NCBI GenBank assembly: GCA_951799405.1
Contig: OX637343.1
Span: forward strand, 3,844,001 to 3,908,000
Direction of reading: 5' to 3'
DNA from: Agapetus fuscipes
Lineage: Eukaryota; Arthropoda; Insecta; Trichoptera; Glossosomatidae
DNA: 64,000 bases
The first letter of the stretch is position 1; every line of letters begins with the position of its first letter. The notes beneath the pieces were generated by a model. The model saw only the letters and a program-made list of their open reading frames with translations, did not search any database and was not told where the DNA came from. The position numbers were made by a program, and so were the translations under genes. Of the stretch, positions 53,401-64,000 are shown one piece after another.

Positions 53401-53715
53401 GTGATGTGGCAGTTGTCCATATCCGGTTACAGGGCCGTTAGCTGCGCAGTGCTGTGGTGTGTGTTGCGCTGCGTTGCTTTGTTTTGAGACACTGAGGAAA
53501 TGGCGTTTGATATTGGATTTGAATAAACCGCCTGGATGTATCTTCATTTGTTTTGTCCTTTCACACGTCTCTCACCTCTCCTTCATTTACCTCTCTCTTC
53601 GTGCATGGTCTTTCTTTTTGCTTACTCATACGATGCTTAAAATATCCATAACCATGTTGTCAAGGTCAGTGGTGCGTTCAATATAGGTGAATATTAGTTA
53701 CTCAGTGAGGCAGTC
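53401..53715. other. unassigned spacer
   Basis: Nothing recognised. Confidence 0.35.
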
Positions 53716-54318
53716 AAGCTTCGTCTCACGACGACTCGGTCAAAGATAACTCGTCCACAGACGGCTCGTCCAAGGACAAATCGGTCACAAGACAGTTCGT
53801 CCACACAACAGTACGTCTACACGACTTTTTGGCCAACGGCGTTTCGATCTATAATAATCTCTTATCACATCAGTCACGGACAATTACGTCACAACACAGT
53901 TCGTCCACACCGCTTTACGGTCACATACAATATAGGTACTCAGACAGATTCATTCCTCGATGCTTTCCAAATCTCTCAAAATACTCTGCAAAAAACCTTT
54001 TTAATTACTGTAGCTTTCATTAATTGTAGTTTTTGGTTTAGGGAGCCGTCTGCCGACAACATATTGTATGTTACCGATAAATCGTGTGGACCAACGGTCA
54101 TGTGACCGATTTGTCTGTGGACGAGTTATCTGTGATCGAAATGTTGTTGACCGAAAAGTCCTGTCGACGAACTGTCGTGTGACCGATTTGTCTGTGGACG
54201 AGTTATCTGTGATCGAAATGTTGTTGACCGAAAAGTCCTTTCGACGAACTGTCATGTGACCGATTTTTCCATGGCCGGAGCTGCCTGTGGACCGATTTGT
54301 CGTGAAACCTTCGAGCTT
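53716..54318. mobile_element. fold-back element with satellite-like arms, copy 1
   Basis: Left arm 53716-53933 and right arm 54061-54318 are inverted relatives built from a degenerate 15-17 bp unit such as GTGACCGATTTGTCT, GTGGACGAGTTATCT, GTGATCGAAATGTTG and TTGACCGAAAAGTCC. In the right arm five units form a 77 bp higher-order repeat present twice (starts 54102 and 54179). The arms' inner ends match as CGGTCACATACAATAT and its near-complement. Spacer ~127 bp. No coding sequence. Confidence 0.82.
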
Positions 54319-54625
54319 AACTTTTAGTCTGCGGACTTGTATATATTGTAATCATGGTAATGTTTAATTTATAAAGTGTTATATGGGTGAGAAGCCCGCG
54401 TACACACACGCTCACACACGGCGGTACAGTGTAGCGTGAAGGTCGTCTCTGCGCTGCGAGAGTGAAGTGAAGGAAAGTGAAGCTGTTGCGTACTCGTACC
54501 ACATTCTTTATGTGTTGCATCTTCATTGTGTCGAGATGGTTTCAAAAATATCCCTCGACAGATTCATGGCATGCAGAAGTCCATAGAATCTCCTTGAAAG
54601 TATATCTCACCGGTCACCAATGACT
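54319..54625. other. unassigned spacer
   Basis: Nothing recognised. Confidence 0.35.
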
Positions 54626-55125
54626 GGTCCGTAGTCTAGTGGCAACGCTTCGAACTCGTAAATGGAAGGTCGTGGGCTCTAATCCCGGCGGAGCACATAA
54701 AAATACCATTTATGTTTTCAATTTTGCTTTTCGGAGGGTTAAAAATTCATATACTTTACCAAGAACCGATTACCAGAGGTCCACCCAGCCTTACCGCAAC
54801 TGGGTTCTGCTTGAGAATTAGCGCTTTCTATAGCTATTTGTCATGTATGTTCCTTGACTTATAGGTTGTTATGCGGCTGACCACCCATAATATAAAAATT
54901 GGTTCACTTTGCCAATGTCACCCCTGTTTCAGGGAAGGACGGCAAGAGTTGCAAGGCTTATGTTCATTTGAGATTGGGTTTTTATATTGTAGGTCCACAT
55001 GCGGCATGTGCTAGCGCGAAATTATACATATCTGCTTGTGGGAATGCATTTAGTATAAATCTTAAATGATATATATCTTTGCAGCTTAGATTAGATTAGG
55101 TAGCGACGACCGAGCTCGCAGAGAA
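54626..55125 (+). repeat. SINE-B interrupted by R3
   Basis: Head and core 54626-54834; the match resumes at ~55100 with AGCGACGACCGAGCTCGCAG after the R3 at 54842-55099. Confidence 0.85.
54850..55099 (+). repeat. R3 copy nested in SINE-B
   Basis: TTCCTTGACTTATAGGTTGT to GCAGCTTAGATTAGATTAG. Confidence 0.9.
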
Positions 55126-55225
55126 AAATAACTCAGGGACGCCGAAGAACATCGTGGCTTAAAAACCTGCGACAATGGTTCAACAAAAACACCAAGTATA
55201 TATTTTGAGCCGCAGCATCTAAGGT
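55126..55225 (+). pseudogene. LINE-C ORF end fragment
   Basis: GRRRTSWLKNLRQWFNKNTK, then a stop and AAASKVKI. Less decayed than the copy at 12490. Confidence 0.6.
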
Positions 55226-55706
55226 GAAAATATCCATGAAGAAAATAAAATATTAATAGTATCTGGGATACCTATACCGTCGATAACACTTATTTATCAA
55301 TTAACAATTATTTCATATGCGTCTAATTGAATGATTCCAAGTTAAAGACAGTTCCGTATTTAATGTAGAAATAAATAATTATTATTGGAAATGTGTTTAA
55401 CTTCCTAGCAAGAAGAAGAACAATTGTACAATGTAATAATTGTGACCATTTAAATAAATTGCACAGAATCTGTACTCGACTTTCTTGCAAAAATTAACCC
55501 ACTGTATGACGTATGTAAAGCTAGAATCATCTACCAGCTTATGCCGTTTCAATAAAAATATAATATATCAATAATAAATCAATTTTATTCCACCGCGGTG
55601 TGTACCTGCATACTCGTACAATATGGATATAGGCATATAAATACTTAAATGATTATAAATATTTTGTTGATTTATTTGAAAAAGTACCAATTACACAAGA
55701 AAGATC
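55226..55706. other. unassigned AT-rich spacer
   Basis: Nothing recognised. Confidence 0.35.
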
Positions 55707-56640
55707 CTCGACTCATAGGTTGGTATGAAGCTGACCTCAGTACTGTACTGTACTGTTTCCTGCCACCGTTTCATTAGGGGTGGCCGGTACCTCCGCAGAT
55801 GCGCCTCCACTTTTTGCTGTCATCACCTTTTTCATACATACTCTTCTCTTATTCTCACTCTGCAGAATCCATTCTTTCGCAATCTCACCTATTTGGTCTA
55901 ACCATTCTTTCCTCAGCCTTCCCCTTCCGCGCTTTCCTCTGACATTTCCTTTGTACACTTTCTTCGTTAGTTGTTCATCATCCTTTCTTTCAAGATGTCT
56001 GAACCATCTCATCGTACTTTTTTGTACTTTCATTCTCATATTCTCTTTTATACCACACTCGTTCATCACTCAAGCATTACGTACTCTATCACTCAGTGTC
56101 TTTCCAGCCATTGCTCTCAGGTAAGCCATTTCAACCGTACTTACATACTTTACTCAGCTTACATTCATTAAGCCTCACTTCCACCAACCAATATGCCATT
56201 GTGGACCGCCGATCTCATATTCTTCGTAAGTTTCCTATTTCTTGCAATTCTTCCAATCGTTTCCATTACACTTCTTCCTCTACTAGCGCGCTTTTCCAAT
56301 TATTTCGTCAATTTCGCATTCGACTCAAACTTGCTTCCCAGATAATCAAATTCTTTCACGACCTCCACTCTTTTTTCATTCAGTCTTATCTCAATTTTCT
56401 CGCATTTCTCAGTCCTCCCAAAGTGTAAAAAATAATTCACTTTGTCAATGTCACCCCTGTTTCAAGGAAGGTCGGCAAGAGTTGCAAGTTTTATGTTCAT
56501 TTGAGATTTGGTTTTGATTTGTAAGTACAAATTCAGCATTCGTAAGCGCGAACTTACACATACCTGTTTGTGGGTATGCATTTCATATTAGTTTTGAATG
56601 TTTATATTTCATTGCAACTTATATTCTAGATTATTATAGA
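55707..56640 (+). repeat. R3 copy split by a LINE-A fragment
   Basis: R3 begins TCCTCGACTCATAGGTTGGT (55707-55739) and resumes at 56422 with AGTGTAAAAAATAATTCACT, ending in an ATTATAGATG tail. Confidence 0.82.
55740..56421 (-). pseudogene. LINE-A reverse-transcriptase C-terminus inside R3
   Basis: Reverse frame(s) read MNECGIKENMRMKVQKSTMR, RKDDEQLTKKVYKGNVRGKR, RKEWLDQIGEIAKEW, ENKRRVCMKKV. Close to 19205-19900 but with deletions, frameshifts and a TACTGTACTGTACTG tail at the low end. Confidence 0.85.
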
Positions 56641-57860
56641 TGGTCATTGAACCCTTCTGTATGCAAACTAGTATTTTGTATGGTGGGTAAACTTTTTAGT
56701 TATATTTTGAAAAAGTAACGACTGATTATTATTGGTATTTATAAAATTTTAAGAATCACAGCCATTTATCTATTTTTAACCCTTTGACTACCAAGAAAAT
56801 TGCTAATACATTTTGTATGGAAAATTTTCACTTTGTATCGCGGCTATACTTTTGATTCACTTTTTGGAAAAAATAATGATGGCAATATATAGGTTATTAT
56901 TATTATTTTACATTTGTTCGAAATTATTTTTTTATTAAACCTCTAACTGCCGAGAATTTTTCCATTATTTTTTTCTTTTATATGGCAACTCCCTAAACCG
57001 AGATTATGATGAAGAAATGATTATAATTATTAGATAGCACTATTATATAAATGGATTCACAAAAATTTTAAGAAAAATCGTCGGAGCCGTTTTTGAGAAA
57101 ATCGAATTTTAAATTTTCAGCTCTTCGGAAGCCATCTTGAATTTTCAAAAAAGTAAAAAAAAAATGATTACGAATTAAAGTGATAAGCTTGTTCTTTCTA
57201 TCAAATTTAAAACAAATTTAAATATCTTGCATTTTAATAGGTTTTTGTAATATTTTCGATTTAAAATTTCAGGTCGTGTAAACGGTGTTTTATATTTATT
57301 TTTTCAAAAAAAATTTTTTGTTAATTTGTAGAAATTTATGTTGTCCGTAATATTGTAGAACATTATATTTTTGTTGACCCCTTAACTTTCGAGAAAATCA
57401 CAATCGTTTGTTTTTTTCATATGGCAGCCCATAGACACAGATTAGTAAGAGTATTGCCATAACTAATTTATTAAGTTAAAAACTAATAAATGGCAACTCT
57501 GAAAATTTAAGAAAAATTCTTGGAGCCGTTTTTGAGAAAAGTGCAATTTTATGTTTTTTTTGTATCGCAGCCATCTTGAATTTTCAAGTTGGTGTAATGC
57601 CATGTTATTGATACTTAATACATGTCCAAAAAAGTTGATGTAGCCAAAATTTGGTATCTCTAGGTCTTATACTTTGGAAAGTGACACACACACATACATA
57701 CATACATACATACATACAGACGGACGTTTTTGAAAGATAGTGTTTTTTGGCATGTCCTGCACCAGGACAGCTCATTTCCGTGAAAACCTCGAATTTTTTT
57801 TTTTACACCAAATCATAACTTTCTTTATAGCCTTCGGCTATAGCAAGAAAGTAAAAAAAT
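56641..57860. repeat. unclassified repeat with internal duplications and ACAT microsatellite
   Basis: A segment around 57055-57135 (GGAGCCGTTTTTGAGAAAA, CAGCCATCTTGAATTTTCAA-type) recurs at 57485-57600. The unit ends in ACATACATACATACATACAG at ~57697, then GACGGACGTTTTTGAAAG and a closing TAGCAAGAAAGTAAAAAAA. Such endings occur in dispersed insect repeats; I cannot name it. Confidence 0.45.
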
Positions 57861-58480
57861 GAATTGTGTGCCACGAATGTGTGGGAAAATCGCTGCGTAC
57901 AATAGGTGGGTGTGAGTCTGGCCACCTATAGCGTAACTTGTAATACATCAGTTAACATAATACAGTCGTGTCGCCGAACACATCGTTTTCCGATGGAATA
58001 AAACATATTTATTTTTGTTGTTGGCAGAAAAAAAAAACTGTTTAGCTGTCACTCTCGGCTACGCGAAGAAATTTGTTTTTTAGACGCGGAAAAATTGTGT
58101 GTTTCTCCGCTGAAAACACAAGATGTCGTTTTGTTGTGTAGTCACTTTTGACTGATGGCAGTTTCGGTTTATTTATGAATCTATCAACTGCTCTGTTCTG
58201 TCAATCTGTTGACAAAACTTACCGAGGAGTTTTATCTTTTTGTATTTAGAATTTTGTATGAAAATTGGAAAGCTTTCATCACAAAATTTACTCTTATTCT
58301 CCCTTCAAAAAAAAAAAACTACGGACCACGGTCAAAGCACGATCTAGCATCTGAATCCAACTGTGAAAACTTAAGAATATTCTAGATTTTCTCTTCGGGG
58401 TGGCTTCAATTTTATTGCTAACTATGGTCCTTAGCAACCAAAAATAAACGTTATTTTATTGTTTTTTATGTCAAGACTTT
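57861..58480. other. unassigned spacer
   Basis: 58380-58450 weakly resembles the ~130 bp dispersed repeat; otherwise nothing. Confidence 0.3.
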
Positions 58481-58885
58481 GTCGGTGCTATGGCCGAGGG
58501 AGCCAAGTGGGCTGATCTTTCTGTCGTATTTGGAACAGAATAACGTAGGTTCGATCCCCGCTTGGGTCATTTGACCATAACTTTAATTCTGGTTCAAAAT
58601 ATGTAATTGGGTAATTATTAATTAATAATTCATTAAAATAAACAATGTTTTTTTTTTTTTTTTTAAACTTACTGTTCTGTAACTATTCTGCTCCCGAAGA
58701 TGCCTCATTAGGCGAAAATATTCGAGCAAAAAAGAAATAAATAAGTGAATTAAAACATTGTTTCCATTTGAATTTTTTAAATAATTAATCAATAATGAAT
58801 TATCAATTGATGATATTAATACCTGTTTCTGGCCAGGCAGAATAGGCTGGTGAATTGAATAACTCTTCACAATTTTTTTTTTTTA
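58481..58885 (+). repeat. SINE-C copy with an internal insertion
   Basis: GTCGGTGCTATGGCCGAGGG (A box), GGTTCGATCCCC (B box), ATTGGGTAATTATTAATT. A ~115 bp insertion starting with a T run at 58649 breaks it. It resumes with GATGATATTAATACCTGTTT and ends in a T-rich tail. Confidence 0.85.
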
Positions 58886-59334
58886 ATATAAAAATGTTTA
58901 AAAATATATTTTTAAAGACTTCATTTCCAGTCAATATTATAAAACCCTAGAGAGAACCTAAAAGATGAAAAATAGTAGATGCAAGATTCTGCTGCAAACG
59001 CAATGTTGGCTCGACCGAAGTCCTTTATGTGTAAAATGTGATATGAAATCCGAAGTCGTTGTGTACCTACATAGCTACCCTGAAGCTTCTTTATACTATA
59101 AACATGATATTTATCAAGAGAAAATGTAATATTGAGATGGCGTCTTAAATTGCAAGCTCATGAATTGTAAAGGTTTTTTACCTCGAAATGTAGAGAGAGA
59201 TTTGCTGTAAACCCGGTCCGGTTCTCCTTCATCCCGATGTGGACATGTCGCCTTTTTGCTCTCTACCCCAAGTACCAACCTTGCCTTTATTCGTTAAACT
59301 CAACGCTAAATTATGGAATTCAACAGTCATAATA
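58886..59334. other. unassigned spacer
   Basis: Nothing recognised. Confidence 0.35.
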
Positions 59335-59770
59335 AGAGGAGAGCTTGTATTAAGAAGGTTATGCCTCTGGATGAAATGAAAAAAATATGTAAGGATAGAA
59401 AGAAATGGCGGTTGATCCGTAATGTTGGCGGCTAGGACTAGGGGATTTTGAATTAGAATTTTGTATTCTGTGTATTTGTTTTGATGTTAATACATATTAT
59501 TATTTGTAAAAAATGTTTTTTTTTGTGTATGATCCTTGACTTCTAGGTTGGTATGTGGCTGACCACTCATGCTGTAAAAAATGGTTCACTGTGCCAATGT
59601 CACCCCTGTTTCAGGGAAGGTCGGCAAAAGAGTTGCAAAGTTTATGTTCATTGGAGATTGGGTTTTTATATTGTATGTCCACAGGTGGCATGTGTAAGCG
59701 CGAACTTATACGAGTTTGCGTATGGGAACGCATGTAATATGAATCTTAAATGTAATATATCTTTGAATTT
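59335..59770 (+). mobile_element. 5'-truncated LINE-A with R3 3' end
   Basis: MPLDEMKKICKDRKKWRLIR, NVGG, stop near 59435; AT-rich spacer; R3 59532-59770. Confidence 0.87.
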
Positions 59771-59776
59771 TTTTTA

Positions 59777-59978
59777 GGCCCTCTAAATGGGTCACTTTTC
59801 CAATACCACCCCTGTTTCAGGGCAGGTCTGCAAAAATTGCAGGGCTTATGTTAGTTTGACGTTTGGATTTAATTTTTAATAACATTCAGCATTTGTAAGC
59901 GTGAACTACACATGTTTATTTGTGGACATGCATTTGACATGAGCTTTGAATGTTTATATATCCTTGCAACTTAGATGA
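59777..59978 (+). repeat. R3, 5'-truncated
   Basis: GTCACTTTTCCAATACCACC to CTTGCAACTTAGATGAAAGA. Confidence 0.82.
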
Positions 59979-60280
59979 AAGATATGGGGGAGAGTTTATT
60001 GACATGTTTTATGGTCCCCATTAGCCGTGGCCAGACGCAGTGACGGCTCCAGGTAAGGTGCATCGGTGCATTGCACCCCCAGTAATAATGCCACGATCCA
60101 ATACTTACAAATTTTTTCCGCATAAAATACCGTTTGTGTTAAGTCCTATCTAATCAATGACGGCTAATATAAAAATGCACTGCTCGATGAAAAATCGACG
60201 AGCCGTCACTGGTCAGACGGAGAAGTCGTCTGCGGGGTAAGTGGGTCGCCATTGTGCTGTAATGCAATATAATGCACTAA
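59979..60280. other. unassigned spacer
   Basis: Nothing recognised. Confidence 0.35.
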
Positions 60281-60335
60281 ATCTATAATTTATTTGTGTT
60301 GTACAATAAAGTTTATTATTATTATTAAATGCAGG
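60281..60335 (+). repeat. LINE-type 3' tail
   Basis: GTTGTACAATAAAGTTTATT followed by ATT repeats, typical of CR1/jockey-like 3' ends. Confidence 0.45.
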
Positions 60336-60420
60336 GCGCTCCAGCATTACTAGCGGAATGGCAAGTCTACACGGGACAGGAACATTACTCAATACTAACT
60401 TAGGTAGGACATAAAACTGA

Positions 60421-60560
60421 CATGTAGATATAGATAGATAAGACAAAATTTGTACAGCGCCTTTTATGACAGTGTGTCACTACAAAGGCGCTTGTCCGTA
60501 TGATTGGACGAAGAGGTGAGTCTTGAGACCTCTTTTTAATTGGTCTCTCCATATCCAGTA
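60421..60560 (-). pseudogene. CR1/L2-like LINE C-terminus (third type)
   Basis: Minus frame WIWRDQLKRGLKTHLFVQSY, GQAPL, stop, then AAAGGCGCTGTACAAATTTT and a TATC tail. Only ~26 codons remain. Confidence 0.65.
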
Positions 60561-60561
60561 A

Positions 60562-60868
60562 AAAAAAAAAAAAATAGGCTGATTTATTTGGTGAGCGCTG
60601 TTTTTGTGTGTTCACACCTCAAGAGCCCTCCGCGAGCTTGGTCGTCGCTGTAGAAAGCCCCAATTCTCAAGCAAGACCCAGTTGTTGTAAGGCTGGATGT
60701 ACCTTTTGATGACCGGTCTTTGGTAAAGGTTTATGAATTTTTCAACCCAGCGAAGAGCAAATTTGAAAATATAAATGGTATATATTTTTTGTGCTCCGCC
60801 GGGATTCGAACCCACGACCTTCCAGTTACGATTCCGAAGTGTTACCCCCTGGACTACGGACCTGTCAA
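60562..60868 (-). repeat. SINE-B copy, full length
   Basis: AAATAGGCTGATTTATTTGG to GGACTACGGACCTGTC. Confidence 0.9.
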
Positions 60869-61322
60869 AACTGGTCATTTCCCTCAGTGTACCGGTTTTT
60901 ACAGAATTTTACTTCACAAGGGTGGGACTTACTTTACTCTTCGGGGTCTCTTCAATCCAGGCAATACCCATTATCTCAAATCTGGGACATACTCCCAAAT
61001 ATCATCCCTCAGCATCCCTCAACATATTTTTTTTTGTGCACAAGTTTCTCTAATTATAGTGCACCCTCTTAGCCATCAACGCGCTTGTAGGAAATCTCTA
61101 GGTATTGTTTTTAAATCTATTTAGATTGCGATGGAAGTTGTCTATATCGCACTCATTCAAGAGTTTTGTACTGCCAAGTTACTCGTATAGGATGCTGTGC
61201 GACGACATGCGTACGAATTTTCAGTACATGAAATAAGTTATGCCCTCGCCCACGACTGTAGTCGTCTTGCACATACACCCTATAGCTCTCCAACAGGGTG
61301 GGACTGTCATTATTATATTCAT
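60869..61322. other. unassigned spacer
   Basis: Nothing recognised. Confidence 0.35.
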
Positions 61323-61537
61323 TATACATACTGTAAAAAATGGTTGACTTTGCCAATGTCACCCCTGTGTCAGGGAAGGTCGGCAAAAGTTGTAGGGCTG
61401 ATGTTCATTTGAGGTTTGGATTTTATTTGTAAGTACACATTCAGCATTTGTAAGCGCGAACTACACGTGTTTTTTTGTGGGCATACATTTGAGAGCTTCA
61501 AATGAATGTATCCTTGCAACTTAGATTATAGATTATC
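61323..61537 (+). repeat. R3, 5'-truncated
   Basis: CATACTGTAAAAAATGGTTG to GCAACTTAGATTATAGATTA. Confidence 0.87.
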
Positions 61538-61580
61538 TTTTAAATTAAATGTACTTTTATTAATTTGTGCCTTATGTGTT

Positions 61581-61727
61581 GCTTGACTAACATGTTGGTA
61601 TTAGGCTGACCACTCATACTTTAAAAAAAATATTCACTTTGCCAATGTCACCCCTGTTTCAGGGAAGGTCAGCAAGAGTTGCAGGGCTATGTTCATTTGA
61701 GTATGTTGTAAGTCCATATGCGGTATA
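61581..61727 (+). repeat. R3, 3'-truncated
   Basis: TTGACTAACATGTTGGTATT to AGTCCATATGCGG. Confidence 0.82.
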
Positions 61728-62100
61728 GATATTAGGTAAAAGAGCTCTGCTTTATACTTGAAGCAGGCACCTTCTGATCATTTGCACTTACATGCCATAT
61801 TTACTTGGAAGGATTATTCCCACGTCAGGATAGGAAAGTTGCTGAGTGTGAGTTACGAAAACAAAACTGCTTGTATATTGTGTACTATTACCCTGAGAAC
61901 CGGTCATAAACGAGGATATACAGCATAATGCAGTACACTTGTATACTGGTACACATATGTGCAGCTTGTATTTTTAGGCATGGTCCTCGCCTTGGTGCAC
62001 ACACGGGCAGCGAGTGCATGATAATGATTGCAGATTAAATACTGGCAATGTCCAAAATCAATAGCGAGACTCGGTCTTCAAGGTTGCATCACGTGGGCTG
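61728..62100. other. unassigned spacer
   Basis: Nothing recognised. Confidence 0.35.
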
Positions 62101-62894
62101 ATACAAGCGATCCCACGGCAAAACGGTCACTGACAGTCTGGGATGGGAGTCTCATCACCACGGTAATTCTTACCTACCGAATATCGGTTATATTTGTATG
62201 AAAACAAATCAGCTGTTAACTTGTGGCCATCTTGGATTGATAGGTCTTCTTACAAATATTACCGATATTCGGTGATGAGACTTCCAGCCCTGGCCATGGA
62301 GAAATCGGTCTCTTCCGGAGACCGATTTCTTTCGTGTGGACGAATTATTTGTCCACGCGAGTTTTCGGTCCAACTCGGCTGCAGATAACTTCTCCACAGA
62401 AACGTCGGTTATGGACAATTCGGTCACGCGACAATTCGTCTTCACGACATTTTGGTCACACACAAGATATCGCCAACTTAAAGATAAAACTGAATAAGTG
62501 CTGATTCAATGATTTGAGAAATTGTGAATAAAACTTTTATTGGGTGCAACTTTTCATAGTAAGTGAGCTTATTCAAAGGAAGTGCTCATGAAAAACTTGT
62601 AACTTACAGGATGTTCATAATTTTGTAATGTTTTCTCTCCTACAAAATAGGAAGAAAGGTGCATTTATTCTAGTAATCTATGTAAGCTTCATATGCCACT
62701 TATTCAGTTTTACCTTTAAGGTATATATGTGGTCCACAGTAGTGTGACCAAATTGTCCGTGACTGATGATCTGTGGCCGAGTTGTCTGTGACCGAAAAGT
62801 CGTGTGGGCGAAGTGTCGCGGGGCCGATTTGTCAATGGACGAGCTGTCTGTGGGCGAGTTGTCTTTGACCGATTTGTCGTGACGTATACAAGTT
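62101..62894. mobile_element. fold-back element with satellite-like arms, copy 2
   Basis: Left arm 62101-62137 plus 62293-62470 and right arm 62716-62887 are built from the same degenerate unit as at 53716 (GTGACCGAAAAGTCGT, GGGCCGATTTGTCA, GTGGGCGAGTTGTCT). Inner pairing extends into unique sequence: TAAAACTGAATAAGTG at ~62482 and its complement at ~62698. Spacer ~200 bp. Interrupted by MITE-P. Confidence 0.78.
62138..62292. mobile_element. MITE-P inside the fold-back arm
   Basis: GGGAGTCTCATCACCACGGT to GATGAGACTTCCAGCCCTGG with the usual central GGCCATCTTGGATTGATAGG. Confidence 0.8.
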
Positions 62895-63153
62895 TCGCCC
62901 CGCCATGTGAGCAACTTCTCACCGCCATATCTTCGTGGGGTACCTACCTACCCATTTTATGTTCACATAAAAACCACTTCACTAAAACGCATTGGTAATG
63001 CATTTAGGCCACACATTTATTTTCTAATTCATCAATAATATCGCGGTTCAGATAAATTAATTTTCGTTAATTGATCGAACAATCCATGAATAGTCTTGGT
63101 AGCAAGTACTCGTATTTATTGACATTTAAGATTCATATTTCAAAATTAATTGG
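62895..63153. other. unassigned spacer
   Basis: Nothing recognised. Confidence 0.35.
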
Positions 63154-63260
63154 GATTTCCCAGCTCTCGAGGGGGGTGGTTTTCATTTATTGTGAAGGCG
63201 AAATGAGTAGACCTTGCTGTTGTTTTTTGGTTTTAAAATGAAAAACAGAATGGAAAATTT
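63154..63260 (-). repeat. SINE-A, old fragment
   Basis: GATTTCCCAGCTCTCGAGGG and GGCGAAATGAGTAGACCTTG, diverged. Confidence 0.6.
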
Positions 63261-63322
63261 GAAGTGACTGCCTACTTACGAAAAGGCGCTGTATAAATAA
63301 AGTTATTATACACATTATATTA
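63261..63322 (+). repeat. L2-like 3' tail
   Basis: AAGGCGCTGTATAAATAAAG followed by TTATTATAC, as in L2-group LINEs and their SINEs. Confidence 0.5.
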
Positions 63323-63570
63323 TTCCTTGACTTATAGGTCGGTATGAGGCTAACCACCCATACTGTAAAAAATGGTTCACTTTGCCAATGTCACCCCTGT
63401 TTCAGGGAAGGTCGGCAAGAGTTGCAGGGCTTATGTTCATTTGAGAGTGGGTTTGTATATTGCAGGTCCACATGCGGCATGTGTGAGCGCGAAATTATGC
63501 GTGTCTGTTTGTGGGAATGCATTTAATATGCACATAAAATGATACATATCTTTGCAACTTAGATTTAGAT
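63323..63570 (+). repeat. R3 copy
   Basis: TTCCTTGACTTATAGGTCGG to GCAACTTAGATTTAGAT. Confidence 0.9.
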
Positions 63571-64000
63571 CCTTCATTGGAATCGTTTCATTTTCTTTGT
63601 TTTGTTCTTTCGACTTTTTTTTACAATGGACTGAATGATGACGAAGCACGTCTATTTTATCTCATCCATTCATTCTTCCCCTAATCCAGATCTCCGTATC
63701 AATCTTTTTTACTTTCCCCGGAGAATTGTAAAATGCCCAGACGCATATGTAAACGCGCGAGGAAGTGTAAAAAATGTACATTCCAGTGAATAATGGTGAG
63801 TGAGGCTCCATACATCACCATGTCAGCAGTTATTGCTCGTGTGTGGATCCTACATGTGTAAGGTGCTGGCGCTAGGGGAGATGAATGTGGCGATCATTAC
63901 GACATTCGTGGAAATCCTCAAAAAACATTTACTCGTACGTAAAACTGAATGGATGCTGATTCACCAATTTGTGGCTGGGATTTCTTAGAGTCATGCGTTA
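63571..64000. other. unassigned right edge
   Basis: Nothing recognised; the last plus-strand open frame has no motif. Confidence 0.35.

Noticed and set aside
53716..54318. CRISPR-like or ordinary satellite array
   Set aside because: Units are degenerate, without unique spacers, and arranged as inverted arms in a eukaryotic context.

Overview
This is repeat-dominated nuclear DNA from an animal, most likely an insect and plausibly a lepidopteran. The reasons are several families of 5'-truncated LINEs (including a type whose 3' end carries the motif familiar from moths and butterflies, GGCCTATGTCCAGCAGTGGA, at 22213), tRNA- and 5S-derived SINEs, piggyBac-type TTAA transposons, many short palindromic elements, AT-rich spacers and intron-containing transposase reading frames. 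Nothing looks bacterial, and no operons, Shine-Dalgarno sites or CRISPR arrays are present. I found no complete host gene. The best host candidate is one possible first coding exon with a splice donor (21063-21142). The species assignment is inference.

Families named below. R3: a ~250 bp repeat starting near TTCCTTGACTTATAGG and ending in a TTAGA/TTATAGA-type tail; it is the 3' untranslated end of LINE-A and is present about 38 times on both strands. LINE-A: a non-LTR retrotransposon whose reverse transcriptase C-terminus contains YADD, MYGSEAW and RGRPRK; the longest piece is 19150-20212. LINE-B: an RTE-like family with EIRRRTGVTDV. LINE-C: short pieces with TSWLKNLRQWFN. CR1/L2-like: pieces with VAGPVEWN or KTHLF motifs. 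SINE-A: a tRNA-like head GATAGCTCAGTTGGTAGAGT, ~320 bp. SINE-B: a tRNA-like head GTCCGTAGTCTAGTGG, ~300 bp, whose 3' tail matches the CR1/L2-like LINE at 25735-26125; in two copies it is preceded by 5S rRNA sequence. SINE-C: a tRNA-Ser/Leu-like head TGGCCGAGGG. MITE-P: ~150-175 bp palindromes beginning near CAGGGCTGGAAG.

Layout. 1-5000: composite SINE, minisatellite, palindromic MITEs, and an inverted SINE-B pair around R3. 5000-15000: LINE-A, LINE-B and R3 fragments, a LINE insertion with a 58 bp target duplication, and a 5S-headed SINE-B. 14970-15336: solo LTR. 15500-20200: R3 and SINE copies, ending in the LINE-A reverse transcriptase. 20200-22200: the least repetitive stretch, with the candidate host exon. 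22200-35300: interleaved LINE-A/R3, SINE-A, a hAT-type element and further MITEs. 35648-39259: a complete-ended 3.6 kb DNA transposon with 35 bp inverted termini, an ATGT target duplication and a spliced, internally deleted transposase-like gene (tentatively Sola). 40098-41240: PIF/Harbinger-type ends with the start of a MADF-domain protein. 44618-46349 and 50877-52594: two near-identical non-autonomous piggyBac elements carrying the same nested R3 and SINE-B cargo. 53716-54318 and 62101-62894: two fold-back elements whose arms are arrays of a degenerate 15-17 bp unit. The remainder is more R3, LINE and SINE material and unclassified spacer.

How the parts work together: these are layers of mobile DNA. 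LINEs probably supply the retrotransposition machinery, SINE-B borrows a LINE 3' tail, and the piggyBac copies have carried nested retroelements to new TTAA sites. All coordinates were read by eye; boundaries are generally good to a few bases where a target duplication is quoted and to about 10-20 bases elsewhere.
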